A DNA stretch of 64,000 nt from Symbiodinium natans (taxonomy: Eukaryota; Sar; Dinophyceae; Suessiales; Symbiodiniaceae). The notes under the pieces are model-generated. The model was not told where the DNA came from and ran no database searches. It worked only from the letters and a program-made list of their open reading frames with translations. The stretch spans positions 1-64,000 of the forward strand of contig CAJNDS010000618.1 in NCBI GenBank assembly GCA_905221605.1, read 5' to 3'. This document shows positions 17,901 through 24,196 of this stretch, in pieces. Positions within the stretch are counted from its first letter, which is position 1. Every line of letters begins with the position of its first letter. Position numbers and translations under genes: made by a program.

Positions 17901-19958
17901 ACCAAGGCGGACGCCAAGGACTGGGATTCCGTCCGGGCTGACCTTGAGGTCTATGCTCTTGCGGGCGAGAAGGTCGCGGAGGATCCTAGGCGCACCGAGG
18001 CCTATAGAGACCTCGTATGGTCGGGTTTGAAGATCGAGCCTGGACCAACCAGACCAGGGCTGACCGATGCTGACATCGCAGCCGTCAGGGAGGTCATACG
18101 GCGAAAGGCCGCTGGGTTCTGGGTGGAGGACACCACCAGGACCACGGTCAGGAAGTTCGCCCATGACTGCATCCCCACCGGGCCGCCGGTCTCGTCCCAG
18201 CCTCACAGTCTGAGGGGCGAGTCCGCGCAATGGGTCGACGACAAGCTTGAAGAAGAATGCAAGCGGGGTCAGTTGATCCGCGGCAGCTCGGCTTGGGGAT
18301 CTGCGCCGTTTCCGACCAAGGAAATGCCCAGCTACAAGCGGCATAGGAAGCGACGCTTGGTGGTTGACTACCGCCGTGTGAATGCCCGAATTAAGCGCTC
18401 CACGTACTATTGTCGGCGGGGTAGCGATGTGCTCGCCGCCGCAGTAGGTTCGGTTTGGTATACCTTCGTGGATGCGGTTAGTGGGTTTAATCAAATTAGG
18501 AACACCAAGCGTGCTCGCGAGGTGTTGGCCATTGTGGCAAGATCAGGGAAATATCTCCCTGTCGGCCTCACCTTTGGCCCGATTAACGGCCCAGATGATT
18601 TCAACTTTGTGGTTGATAGGGCCTATGCCCCCGGCAGAGGTAGGCGCCTTAAGTATACTAAGGAGTGGATAGCCTACGTGGATGATCTTACTGTTAGGAC
18701 GGGTAGGGTCATTGATGGGCAGTTTTTCACTGATGCCCAAGCCGAGGGGGCGGTGCGCGAAGCGTGCGCCAAAGGGGCAGTCGCAGCTCCGCAGAGCGCG
18801 TCGTCTGCTCTTGAAGCCTTAGGCGTTCGCGGTGCGCACAACACCAAGCGCGCGAACCATGACGCGGCGCGCTCAGACCAGAATCACCCCACGCGCGTTC
18901 TGATGCTCAGGATGTTGGGGCTGTTCGGGTGTTTCTGTGTTCAGGGCGGGTGTTTTTGGGGCGGGCCGTTTCCCAGGTCGCCGGTCTGCGGGCAGAAGGA
19001 TTTTTCGTCGTTCGTCGCGTGCAGCTTCGTTCCTCTGTCTCGCAGCCAGTGTTTTGCAAGCAGGCCTAGAGGTTCGGTCCAAGGTCGAAGCAGAAGCCTT
19101 AGAAGCCTTAGAGCCCAGACCTTAAGGAAACTCCCCAAACCCCCGCCGCAGCGGTTCAAGTGTGTTGTAGAACCTAGGGTAGGTAGTCCCTCCCCGCGTT
19201 CGTGCCTGTGCACTGCGCCCCGCTGCGGGTCGCGACCAGACCGCGCGGGAGCGACCGATCGGTCGCCCAGACCTTCGTGGTCAACCACAAGGCCCCGCTG
19301 CGGGCCGTGCCCTGGCCGCGCGGGAGCGGCTGCCTACCACTACTGCACACCGGCCCCTTGCAGCGGGCCGTGTCCTGGCCGCTCAAGGGCGCGTCAGGTT
19401 TTCCTCGCCCATCGGAGGTCCAGCAAAGCCGCGGGCCTCAGTGCCGCGATGGGTGGAGGAGGATCGAAGGGCAGGGGCAAGAGCAAGAGTCCAGGCCCTA
19501 AGGGCCGAAAGGGCCCGCCCACGATCGACGACGTGCAGCGTATGCTAGTCCGATGCATGCGGCACGGCGAAGCTGGTTGTAGAGGCCGGTTCGCTCCGGG
19601 CGGCCTCTACCCGGTTGATGAGTTGATCGAACAACTCGGCATCACCATCAACCAGTACAACCAGGCGGTCGCGCACGACGCCAACCAGCGGAAACCGAGG
19701 TTGGATACCTCGCACGCTGGCTACTTGCGTGCCTTTCAAGGCCACTCGGCCGATTGCGGCCATCCTATGGGGTTCATGATGGAGGGCCTAAGTGAGACCG
19801 CCATCAACGATCTTATATATCGGTATGGCCCGGCCATGTGGCACGGCACGGACTTGCATGTCGTGCCAAGCCTGATCCAGAATGGCTTGATCCCCGGCGG
19901 CGGGCCGGGAGGCCGCCTCGGGGTGCACTACGTCCTAGGGCACTGCCCCACGCAGTGA
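11331..19958 (+). CDS. pol: Giant Pol polyprotein with permuted domain order, running into Tpt1 (ORF2)
   Basis: 2,875 codons in the -1 frame relative to gag, overlapping it by 589 bp. It is probably made by frameshift or processing rather than from its own ATG. Order by nucleotide: Cys-rich zinc-ribbon-like segment (11740-11803); RT thumb/connection with KLLGHNIGRDG (12478-12720); RNase H (12870-13290); a family-specific region with a CICGKRTYLFSRCPACIEKE zinc-binding motif (about 14150); integrase (15360-16440); a BAH-like segment (16590-16770); a methyltransferase-like but degenerate segment (17040-17600); RT fingers/palm (18228-18720) with YVDD at 18675. The frame stays open through a spacer of doubtful coding value (18900-19448) into the Tpt1 domain and stops at TGA TAG. 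Functions: reverse transcription, RNA removal, integration. Confidence 0.88.
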   Translation: MGPPRICAWHRFGSPGSSERGSSLARHAAGRQNGGRLSPQHRDFRAGVLVPVVRESGVSAEGSLSEVVLPVECGVEAVPGLWPTGEGKGFVLLAAQECDHSLQPGEVVAEVRSGLVSTAACGCGAIETVFESEPSPQACADCGVAVASVDHDPCFACGSASRAAARSFQGCSSCARSFGRLRTGARIGVLSVLAAVTVLASVWGGSGPVGRPVEEPGVLTCLDHLPSVDSWWEAPGGYASVWGRRPAQKDLGTVAVEKAPYETCLLQRAGEARRLWDTRDLRVAESVACSDEVPVTERLAVFRTRKGPRWAGWREGSATAERGASDAVRPADAVDTARCPSYHIVESWDIDKMIEEPPTDYYYEQLAADMRARHPKACPHLLDHLVSLEGFLDKSILFGFSFGISKAEVCVSKGKLLGHNIGRDGSSPDEERCQAVIDFPPLWEKLHIQQFLGCANWLRGYLPVEYGHAAKILGQWQKPGAVFPEGGLGSAATEGCKAFKAIKRMMQNRINLATFDEASAADGSCPLEQIADASGIAVGGSVVQMTRDLSQLKVLMTHSKSLTPAQQNWPPLIQEAFAQLEVKRATRRMFGSIRTLCWTDHANLTRAQTSDIGMDPKLVRWVAEILMDGSEIRSLSGRSATLGDSFSRNPKDRDALLAARTKDLEGLSGQLRGFDLDQYLGEGTEGDGPVPWAVGNDAVPEPAGRVQAAAVPMCVVAALPVRVMVVFDYARWKEQDAELTEIRRVFQASLPGVSVAVRGCWGPFEDTDGLASHFDCGAGRLAGTKKIKRIRVDLLTSCAKVLREASGFRPQFLVGLGQGGLVTAVLRWPLVVELTLQARNLQRKEARAVGEAWAGIKAIWAVRPRLWRTQQGHLEVAEACPELKKDFPEPPLRGFGIVGKQALGAEVLRSLRLDAVRSIDDASIRGMLDEPSRPLWDHEGLCICGKRTYLFSRCPACIEKEAVDISVEIAEREEPEPPLEGDLEAHEVGLEVNSVLATLDRTGGLVRVRSSTIQQWAVGFRTTPKDAPVPTAYGMLSGKIWKKSHSMKLSLGSQHKDLSKWGDVKPYWTTWVVREDGAVVAGHNCSPLNVVQGDIVVHWSSVVNWHGHRHVVNEQCEVLWRSNGKEVALDPSFGKLIALVGRVTQVIGWRATGEAASDPRSSTLQASRVLAQFSSSNEGVEGHWTAGAISRGKNANECKLKGRVLAFMGEEHKGPAVVLELVSHSPILCIWDHSSTKVKVEFKGGVPSLSLIAEEDENRREQLAVEARDAANISEFRVTGSLRTAWYEGQRRDPSLAGSIRKPEPPMEISGDGLLERGVTLRTGQTVVVPVVPNGAAGANGVTWRRACYNSVHCGVLGAHRSAEVTVKLLERAVWWPDLERDVRTWVAKCLACIKGRSRPTKVEARAVKCGAETCWQEVSVDCEGPNREDREGHRYSLTYFDCLSHAVLLEPMRSLTHAEVRRAFVRCVLRSRTIPSLIRSDRGPEFKNALMAELSAMLGTEWRFSAPLRPCELGANERVHQEVQKVLGAVVRQVGASLSEAWSDWLVVAEYVIDNTPGPHGYTPRDLERSWSLALPLEKDVLRDALQFEPISDWARSQFKQFSELAAAVREHWTRSSEARAKLANRHRRTVDLKPGDRVVWNAPRARSEGAGRVPWKPGLTGPWRVLEVKGHRLTLEPVSMESGGTSSARRGPMEAHAEDCILVPADADGAESREPVVFEDDGTGGDGSSRPSLGQQVQGDAKQVEFTLTRRGRDFVLRLGDRIAYRGVGGGPKVCRLGRVTQVDAARAQVGVHRYLPDASGVRVKWRLAFIAEDGALTLSEGTRPAHEAVSVREIISKIDLNRDGVLAAASARKLDKGAYSLQDRTLERASRARTGVLSIREALADLLVAEPRVLQPRASPESGAVESWFRQYFLGGVADVLEVAWGDAVASDAARRHGYRVVPAFVQGKQAYGITWNLAAEGHLEAISGAVSRAEPKVLVIGLEGKNVPRAFLQLAVRCAQERTRAGAHVALHLQAQKGEWEPWRLEEWGALFGTLAEPRWPWAFVRADICQFARASGRGNLVESGALWLADFNLESVGLRCSRPDALGAVQHKHVGRAQADYNLIGAAFCASLQDLGLRGAEELCTAAVESFPATAGADSAAAAPQPSPVVPLPDVRSGEDLTPAERAELDKEVDKYAAEKEAFWRTKADAKDWDSVRADLEVYALAGEKVAEDPRRTEAYRDLVWSGLKIEPGPTRPGLTDADIAAVREVIRRKAAGFWVEDTTRTTVRKFAHDCIPTGPPVSSQPHSLRGESAQWVDDKLEEECKRGQLIRGSSAWGSAPFPTKEMPSYKRHRKRRLVVDYRRVNARIKRSTYYCRRGSDVLAAAVGSVWYTFVDAVSGFNQIRNTKRAREVLAIVARSGKYLPVGLTFGPINGPDDFNFVVDRAYAPGRGRRLKYTKEWIAYVDDLTVRTGRVIDGQFFTDAQAEGAVREACAKGAVAAPQSASSALEALGVRGAHNTKRANHDAARSDQNHPTRVLMLRMLGLFGCFCVQGGCFWGGPFPRSPVCGQKDFSSFVACSFVPLSRSQCFASRPRGSVQGRSRSLRSLRAQTLRKLPKPPPQRFKCVVEPRVGSPSPRSCLCTAPRCGSRPDRAGATDRSPRPSWSTTRPRCGPCPGRAGAAAYHYCTPAPCSGPCPGRSRARQVFLAHRRSSKAAGLSAAMGGGGSKGRGKSKSPGPKGRKGPPTIDDVQRMLVRCMRHGEAGCRGRFAPGGLYPVDELIEQLGITINQYNQAVAHDANQRKPRLDTSHAGYLRAFQGHSADCGHPMGFMMEGLSETAINDLIYRYGPAMWHGTDLHVVPSLIQNGLIPGGGPGGRLGVHYVLGHCPTQ
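11799..11822 (+). repeat. Bulged-G hairpin in pol (5' part)
   Basis: Stem TGCG + GTCC with GGGC + CGCG, bulged G, loop GCGTCCA, including T.G wobbles. Flanked by CTTGC and GCAAG, which could extend the stem. Confidence 0.55.
12352..13290 (+). other. RT thumb/connection segment followed by RNase H
   Basis: This block starts where a normal RT continues after its YVDD motif. It has a helix with H..HLVSLEGFL, then SKAEVCVSKGKLLGHNIG, then the QQFLGCANWLRGYLP connection typical of Ty3/gypsy elements. RNase H follows with all four acidic residues in order: D in ADASG (12924), E in IQEAF (about 13053), D in WTDH (about 13125) and D in LGDSF (about 13257). The fingers, palm and catalytic Asp residues that should precede it are absent here and lie at 18228-18720. 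Confidence 0.85.
13436..13457 (+). repeat. Bulged-G hairpin in pol
   Basis: Stem TGCG + GCC with GGC + CGCG, bulged G, loop GTGTCCA. Read in frame as AGRVQAA. A looser look-alike (CCC-GTGCCCT-GGG) lies just upstream at 13395-13407. Confidence 0.7.
15360..16440 (+). other. Integrase domain of pol
   Basis: An N-terminal zinc site (H...H...CLAC pattern, about 15388-15510) is followed by the catalytic core. The core has D in SVDCEGP (15594), D in RSDRGPEF (15774) and E in GANERVH (15882), exactly D-x35-E between the last two. The C-terminal part has KPGDRVVW and GPWRVLEVKGHRLTLEP, which resembles the GPY/F module of Ty3/gypsy integrases. All catalytic residues are present. Role: insertion of element cDNA into the genome, with the 4-bp target duplication as its footprint. 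Confidence 0.9.
17500..17517 (+). repeat. Bulged-G hairpin in pol, short loop
   Basis: Stem CGCG + GCC with GGC + CGCG, bulged G, loop AGT. Confidence 0.55.
18228..18900 (+). other. RT fingers/palm located after integrase
   Basis: Motifs in order: a WGSAPFPTKE fingers segment, RLVVDYRRVNARIKR, FVDAVSGFNQI (motif A Asp at 18471), LTFGPINGPDDFNFVVDR, and AYVDDLTVRTGRV (motif C, YVDD at 18675-18686). Both metal-binding positions are intact. No thumb, connection or RNase H follows; the sequence runs out of recognisable homology near 18900. Those missing parts sit 6 kb upstream in the same reading frame. Active RT would need the two halves to pair within one folded chain, or as cleaved fragments, or between molecules. 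Confidence 0.88.
19224..19245 (+). repeat. Bulged-G hairpin, RT-Tpt1 spacer (1)
   Basis: Stem TGCG + GTC with GAC + CGCG, bulged G, loop GCGACCA. First of three in 160 bp. Confidence 0.65.
19299..19320 (+). repeat. Bulged-G hairpin, RT-Tpt1 spacer (2)
   Basis: Stem TGCG + GCC with GGC + CGCG, bulged G, loop GTGCCCT. Confidence 0.7.
19355..19389 (+). repeat. Extended bulged-G hairpin, RT-Tpt1 spacer (3)
   Basis: Core 19362-19383: AGCG + GCC with GGC + CGCT, bulged G, loop GTGTCCT. The first pair has become A-T, a compensatory change. The stem is extended by CCCTTG / CAAGGG outside, giving 13 pairs with two bulges: the most stable member. Confidence 0.78.
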
Positions 19959-21209
19959 TAGGACGAGAGACGCGGGTTCCGCCGCGGATCGACTTGCATA
20001 GTCGAGGTCCGGTTGGCGGTCCTGCGGGACGCCGGAGTGCCTATCTATGCGGGAGCAGATGGGGTGGCTCTCACTGGCCAGATTAGAGCCACCGGCATCT
20101 CCCGCATCTGGGCACTCCCCAAAGGCTCAGCTGTTTACTCCGTCTTAATAGCTGAGTTAGAAGTGGATCGGTTGATCCAGCATGTCGACCTAAGGAGTTT
20201 AGGCGACGCCAGTGCGGGCCCCCACCCGCCGTTGGGGCGAGGACCGAAACTGGGCACGGTCCAAGCGTCCCAAGCTGCTGCGGCCAGCAGTGGCGCGGCG
20301 AGCTCCTCGACGGTTGTGCTGGCCCCTGCGGGCCGTGTCATGGCCGCGGGGGCCGCCCAACCTGTTACCCCTCCTAAGGCCGCGCCTAAGGCCAAAGGGC
20401 GTGCTTCAGGGGCTCCTAAGACTTCGATTGTTCCAGCGAAGCCCAAGGTGTACCCTAGGCGCAACGTCCCTGGCCCCAATGTCCTCGAGGCCGAAGACTC
20501 GCTCGAGGAAGAGGCAGCCCAAGAAGCTGAAGGTGTCGAGGAAGATAGTTCCAGCTCGGATCTTCCCGACACGCGGGCGCCCCAAGCCGCGGTCAAGGTG
20601 AAGGAGGACGAAGAGCCCGCTGGTGGGGCCCAGGCCGAGAGCACAGAGGAAGGAGTCCTCGAGCTTGGCCAATCGGTGGTCAGCAGCGCGAAGGAGTACC
20701 TCGCGCGGTCCGAAGCTCTTCTGAGAGCGCAGAAACTCCAGTCGAAAATACTGGAGGTGGCGGGAACCGCGATGGTGAAGCTAGAAAAGATCACCAAGCG
20801 TGAGGAATCCCTCAAAACTCTGCGCCGTGAGGGAGAGAATCGGGCGGCCGGGGAAGGCGCCGACGGGGAAGAGGTGTCTGACGATGGTCAGGATGCTCTC
20901 GGGGGTGCGGGATGGAGCAGTTCCGCCAGGCCTTCAAGAGGCGGGACCGTCCAGTCCGCCCCGGCCCAGAGGTGCCTAGCCCCAATGCTGACGGCCACTA
21001 TGGATGCTCAGCTCCTGGATGCGGGCTGGCCTTTGAGTCGCTGGTGCAATACCACTTGCATCAGGCGGCCTGCCATGGCGCCTCTCTTCCGCCCAACCTG
21101 GGGATCAGCCCCTCCGCACCTCTTGACCCTTTTCGTCAAGACTGGCGGGGACGGTTGTTCCGCCGAGGAAAGGACGGTGGGTATGGGGAGGTGCCCATGC
21201 TCCGAGTGA
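19449..21209 (+). CDS. Tpt1/KptA-like RNA 2'-phosphotransferase, interrupted by TGA TAG, plus coiled-coil tail
   Basis: From ATG 19449 (a basic, Gly-rich leader MGGGGSKGRGKSKS) the frame gives the conserved Tpt1 pattern: R38-H39 in CMRHGE, R94 in LRAFQGHS, HGT at 132-134, GLIPGGGPGGR with R156, and VHY. These four Arg/His are the residues known to matter in the yeast and bacterial enzyme, which removes an internal 2'-phosphate from RNA using NAD+. After codon 169 come two adjacent stops, TGA TAG (19956-19961). The same frame then continues with the expected end of the domain (IVEVRLAVLRDAGVP, GVALTGQI) and with a long acidic, Lys/Glu-rich tail containing a probable coiled coil (about 20680-20840). 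The interruption is either a recent lesion or recoded. It lies in pol's frame, so a Pol-Tpt1 fusion is equally possible. Confidence 0.8.
20327..20348 (+). repeat. Bulged-G hairpin downstream of Tpt1
   Basis: Stem TGCG + GCC with GGC + CGCG, bulged G, loop GTGTCAT. Read in frame as AGRVMAA. Confidence 0.7.
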
Positions 21210-24196
21210 TTCGGTACCACAAAGCCAACGGGTACGATCACTCGAAGGTCCCGCTCCTGAAGAGAGGGGACCGAATCCAGCTTGAGGACGGATCGCACCA
21301 CATTTATGGTGGTAGTCATCCACCGGGGTGGCTTCGCGATGACCCCGAGCTGGATCCCGCTCCAGAGAGTAGCGGTGGAGGGTCCACGCCCAAGAGCGAG
21401 CCCACGGAGGAGGCCGAGCATGGACCTCCGCGGGAGGCCGCTCCGCGCGGGCGGGCCCTCGGGCCGCCGACGAGCGACGTTCAGCAACGCCTTGCGGAGC
21501 GTCGTTCCAAGCGGGATTACTCGCCAGACCTGGTGACGCCTCTTGACGATCTCCATGCCCAGGAGATCGATTCCTTCTTCGCGGGCGACCCAGCCGCGGA
21601 TAGCCTTGACGTCATTTTGATGCGCGCCGAGGTTCGCACTGAGTCCCACCTCAACGTTGGCCGGGAGCAAGAAGAGCCCCTGGTCAAGGAGGAACAGGAG
21701 GAGGAAGCTGAGGTTGTCAAGGACGAGGAGGTCTCGGTTGAGATGGAGGCAGGCACCGCGGATGAGGCGGACGATGTCGCCCTCCCAGCCAACCGAGCCT
21801 ACGTCGAAGGCCGCTTTTACCCCTACGGCAGCTGGCGGTGCTTCTTCTGCGAAGCCATCAACCCGGTTACCGAGGACCAGTGCCTCACCACGCACGCGGG
21901 CGGCCCGAAAGCGGGTGCCCCGTGCGACGGCCGATGGATCAACGGGATCGACATCGGGTGGTGGGAGGTAGACCCTCAAACCGCGCCAGAGCAATGGAGG
22001 CGGAGGTTTTCTGCCGAAGAGCTTGAAGAACAACAAGCGCGGGCGGATGCCGCGAGGCTTCTCAGCGATGAGGAACTCGCTGAAGCCCTCCAGGCGGCCG
22101 AGGAGGCGCAGGCGGCCGAGCGCGCCAAGAAGCGAGAGCGGCGCCAGGCGGAGAAGGCGGAGCGCGATGATCACATCAGCGAAGCGCTCCGCATTGCAGG
22201 GTGGCAGTGCCCTAACTGCTATGAATGGAATCTTTCATTCAGGCAGCTGTGCTTTCGCTGCAGCACCCCTCTCCGTTTGGCAGAGGTCGTCTCTCGCGGG
22301 ATCCCTGATCCGCGGCGTGGCGAAGAGAGGAACTCTGGCTCCGAAAGCAGCCAGGACGAGCTGGAGCACGAGATCCTTCTGGCCAATCGTGCGATGGACC
22401 AAGAAACCATCCAACCTCTTCTTAGAAACAAACACAAGAAGAGGGGCGGTAAGCGACGTCGCGAAGACGCGACGTACGGCAAGGGCCGCGACCCTTGGAG
22501 TGCTTGGGCAGATGCCCGTGGCAAGGGCCAGGGCAAGCCGAAGGGCAGAGGCAAGTCCGATGCCAAGGGCAAGCCCAAGGGGAGGGGCAGGTACGCCTGG
22601 GGCGCTTACGCCGCGGGCATAGTTGCCGCGCTCCAACCCCGCCCAAGCACAAGCTGGGTCCCAGCCTTCCCGTGCGGGTCGGCCCGGCCGCCGCCGAGTG
22701 TTCCGCTTCCGCCGCGGACCCCCTTTTTCCTGGGTCGCGGGCTCCTCAATCGGTTGATGCACGCCCTCAACGGGAACATCAACGGCTGGTGGGGCCTGGC
22801 GGCTGCAGCGTCGGCGCCGATTGCCTTGCAGTTGCACCGCGGGGCTGTGCATGTTGTCGAGGACTCCATGCACGCGGTTGCAACAATTTCGGCCGACGTG
22901 GTCGAGGAAATCGGTCATGGGGCCAGGCGGACCGTGTGGGTCGCCGGAACAGCCATCACTCTGGTAGTAGTGATCTTGTGCAGCGCTGTTCTGTGGTACG
23001 TGAGTCGTGCCGTTGCCAATCGCATTGCGCATCTGCGACATGGCAACACCGCGGCCCCTGAGGCGCGGCTGTCTCAACTCCTTGGCTCTGAAGCGACGTT
23101 TGAGGTCGCGAGCACTAAGAAAGGGGTGACCCATAAAGTTTGGGTGCACCTCAAGGAGGAGACAGCTGCCTGCGGCTGTCGTGCTTACCTAGCAGAGGGA
23201 CGCTGCGGGCATTGCGATGCCGCAATGGACACCGCTCGATCCCTAGGGTTTTTGCACGCGGCCCAGCGAGGCGCGGGTCCTGCGCTCACAGACTCCATTC
23301 GGAGTACCGCCTCCGAAGCCCTAGCTAAGGGTAAGGTTGTGTTGGGTTTGGGGAACAGTGAAGGATGCTTCTCCCAACTTGCGGCCAAGAGCCGCGGGCT
23401 CTCCTGCTTTCAGGGGCTCGCGGGTCGTGACCTGGCCGCGGCCCCAGCAGATGGAGCGAGCGCAGCCCACGCACAGTCCGGCTTCGTGCAACGTGCCGCC
23501 ACTGCCACTGTGGCGCGCACACCCAGCCGGAGGAACAAGGGCCCAGTCCCCGCTAGGAGTTCTCCAGTCAGAGAAGCGGAATTCCTTGCGGGCGGGCCAT
23601 ACGCTCAGGCCGCCCAAACGCTGCTTGGGTCTGGAGCAGCAGAGGATGTGATCTACATCCGGGCGTACAGCTTAGATTGCCCATCCTGCATCGAGGCAAT
23701 CGAAGCGTCGCTTAGCAAGGGCGCAGGCGTTCGGATTGTCGCCGATATGGGACAATGCCACCGCACCAAACTGCAGTGGCAAGCGTTGAAACGCTTGGCG
23801 GCTGCAGGCGCCGAGGTGAAGGTGGGTTGCGGCACATCCGTGCGCGACGCCTATGCTCGCGACGGCCGCGGGGCTAAAGTAGGTACCGGTATCCAAGGGC
23901 TTCACCATGCCAAGGCCCTTTGCCTACTGCGGCCTGATGGCGCGGTGGTGCTGATTGGGAGCCTCAATTTTACCACAAGCAGCAAAGCCAATGCGGAGGC
24001 AGGGCTTAGGCTTGAGGTCCCCAAGACGCACCCGGTCGCGCAGTCCTACATCGAGGATTTCCAGAGGGTGTCGGCTGAGGCATTCTCCCTCGATGAGGCG
24101 GTCGCAAGGCGCCCTCAGTTGGAGCGAGCCAGTAGCTCCAACGTTGCTGGCATCGCTACTCGTGCCCCCAACACTGCTCCACAGGGTATCGAGTAG
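20912..24196 (+). CDS. ORF3: zinc-finger, membrane, SWIM and PLD-like nuclease polyprotein
   Basis: 1,094 codons, again -1 to the frame before, overlapping it by 298 bp. ATG 20912 is the first start in this frame after a stop. Order: C2H2 finger (about residues 29-55, CSAPGCG...HLHQAACH); acidic linker; a partial RanBP2-like finger near 21835; coiled-coil, Glu/Ala-rich helix; a full RanBP2-type finger W-x-C-x2-C-x3-N-x6-C-x2-C (22202-22270); a Gly/Lys/Arg-rich tract (about 22440-22600); one strong membrane helix (22937-23000); a SWIM finger, C-x-C-x8-C-x-H, at 23170; and a PLD-like domain (23640-24080) with HAK...D...GSLNFTTSSKANAEAG. A single HKD motif suggests a dimeric nuclease of the Nuc/PLD6 type. 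The product is probably cleaved. Function in the element is unknown. Confidence 0.82.
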   Translation: MEQFRQAFKRRDRPVRPGPEVPSPNADGHYGCSAPGCGLAFESLVQYHLHQAACHGASLPPNLGISPSAPLDPFRQDWRGRLFRRGKDGGYGEVPMLRVIRYHKANGYDHSKVPLLKRGDRIQLEDGSHHIYGGSHPPGWLRDDPELDPAPESSGGGSTPKSEPTEEAEHGPPREAAPRGRALGPPTSDVQQRLAERRSKRDYSPDLVTPLDDLHAQEIDSFFAGDPAADSLDVILMRAEVRTESHLNVGREQEEPLVKEEQEEEAEVVKDEEVSVEMEAGTADEADDVALPANRAYVEGRFYPYGSWRCFFCEAINPVTEDQCLTTHAGGPKAGAPCDGRWINGIDIGWWEVDPQTAPEQWRRRFSAEELEEQQARADAARLLSDEELAEALQAAEEAQAAERAKKRERRQAEKAERDDHISEALRIAGWQCPNCYEWNLSFRQLCFRCSTPLRLAEVVSRGIPDPRRGEERNSGSESSQDELEHEILLANRAMDQETIQPLLRNKHKKRGGKRRREDATYGKGRDPWSAWADARGKGQGKPKGRGKSDAKGKPKGRGRYAWGAYAAGIVAALQPRPSTSWVPAFPCGSARPPPSVPLPPRTPFFLGRGLLNRLMHALNGNINGWWGLAAAASAPIALQLHRGAVHVVEDSMHAVATISADVVEEIGHGARRTVWVAGTAITLVVVILCSAVLWYVSRAVANRIAHLRHGNTAAPEARLSQLLGSEATFEVASTKKGVTHKVWVHLKEETAACGCRAYLAEGRCGHCDAAMDTARSLGFLHAAQRGAGPALTDSIRSTASEALAKGKVVLGLGNSEGCFSQLAAKSRGLSCFQGLAGRDLAAAPADGASAAHAQSGFVQRAATATVARTPSRRNKGPVPARSSPVREAEFLAGGPYAQAAQTLLGSGAAEDVIYIRAYSLDCPSCIEAIEASLSKGAGVRIVADMGQCHRTKLQWQALKRLAAAGAEVKVGCGTSVRDAYARDGRGAKVGTGIQGLHHAKALCLLRPDGAVVLIGSLNFTTSSKANAEAGLRLEVPKTHPVAQSYIEDFQRVSAEAFSLDEAVARRPQLERASSSNVAGIATRAPNTAPQGIE
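22612..22630 (+). repeat. Bulged-G hairpin in ORF3 (1)
   Basis: Stem CGCG + GCA with TGC + CGCG, bulged G, loop TAGT. The GCA/TGC stem half is unlike all others yet fully paired. Confidence 0.6.
22713..22739 (+). repeat. Bulged-G hairpin in ORF3 (2), long loop
   Basis: Stem CGCG + ACCC with GGGT + CGCG, bulged G, ten-base pyrimidine-rich loop. Confidence 0.5.
22926..22945 (+). repeat. Bulged-G hairpin in ORF3 (3), altered outer stem
   Basis: Stem GGCG + ACC with GGT + CGCC, bulged G, loop GTGTG. The outer stem differs from the CGCG form but remains complementary. Confidence 0.5.
23419..23440 (+). repeat. Bulged-G hairpin in ORF3 (4)
   Basis: Stem CGCG + GTC with GGC + CGCG (one T.G wobble), bulged G, loop GTGACCT. 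Read in frame as AGRDLAA. Confidence 0.65.

Noticed and set aside
19449-21209. Tpt1 as an unrelated host gene interrupted by the element
   Set aside because: It lies between identical LTRs, in pol's frame, with element-type hairpins on both sides.
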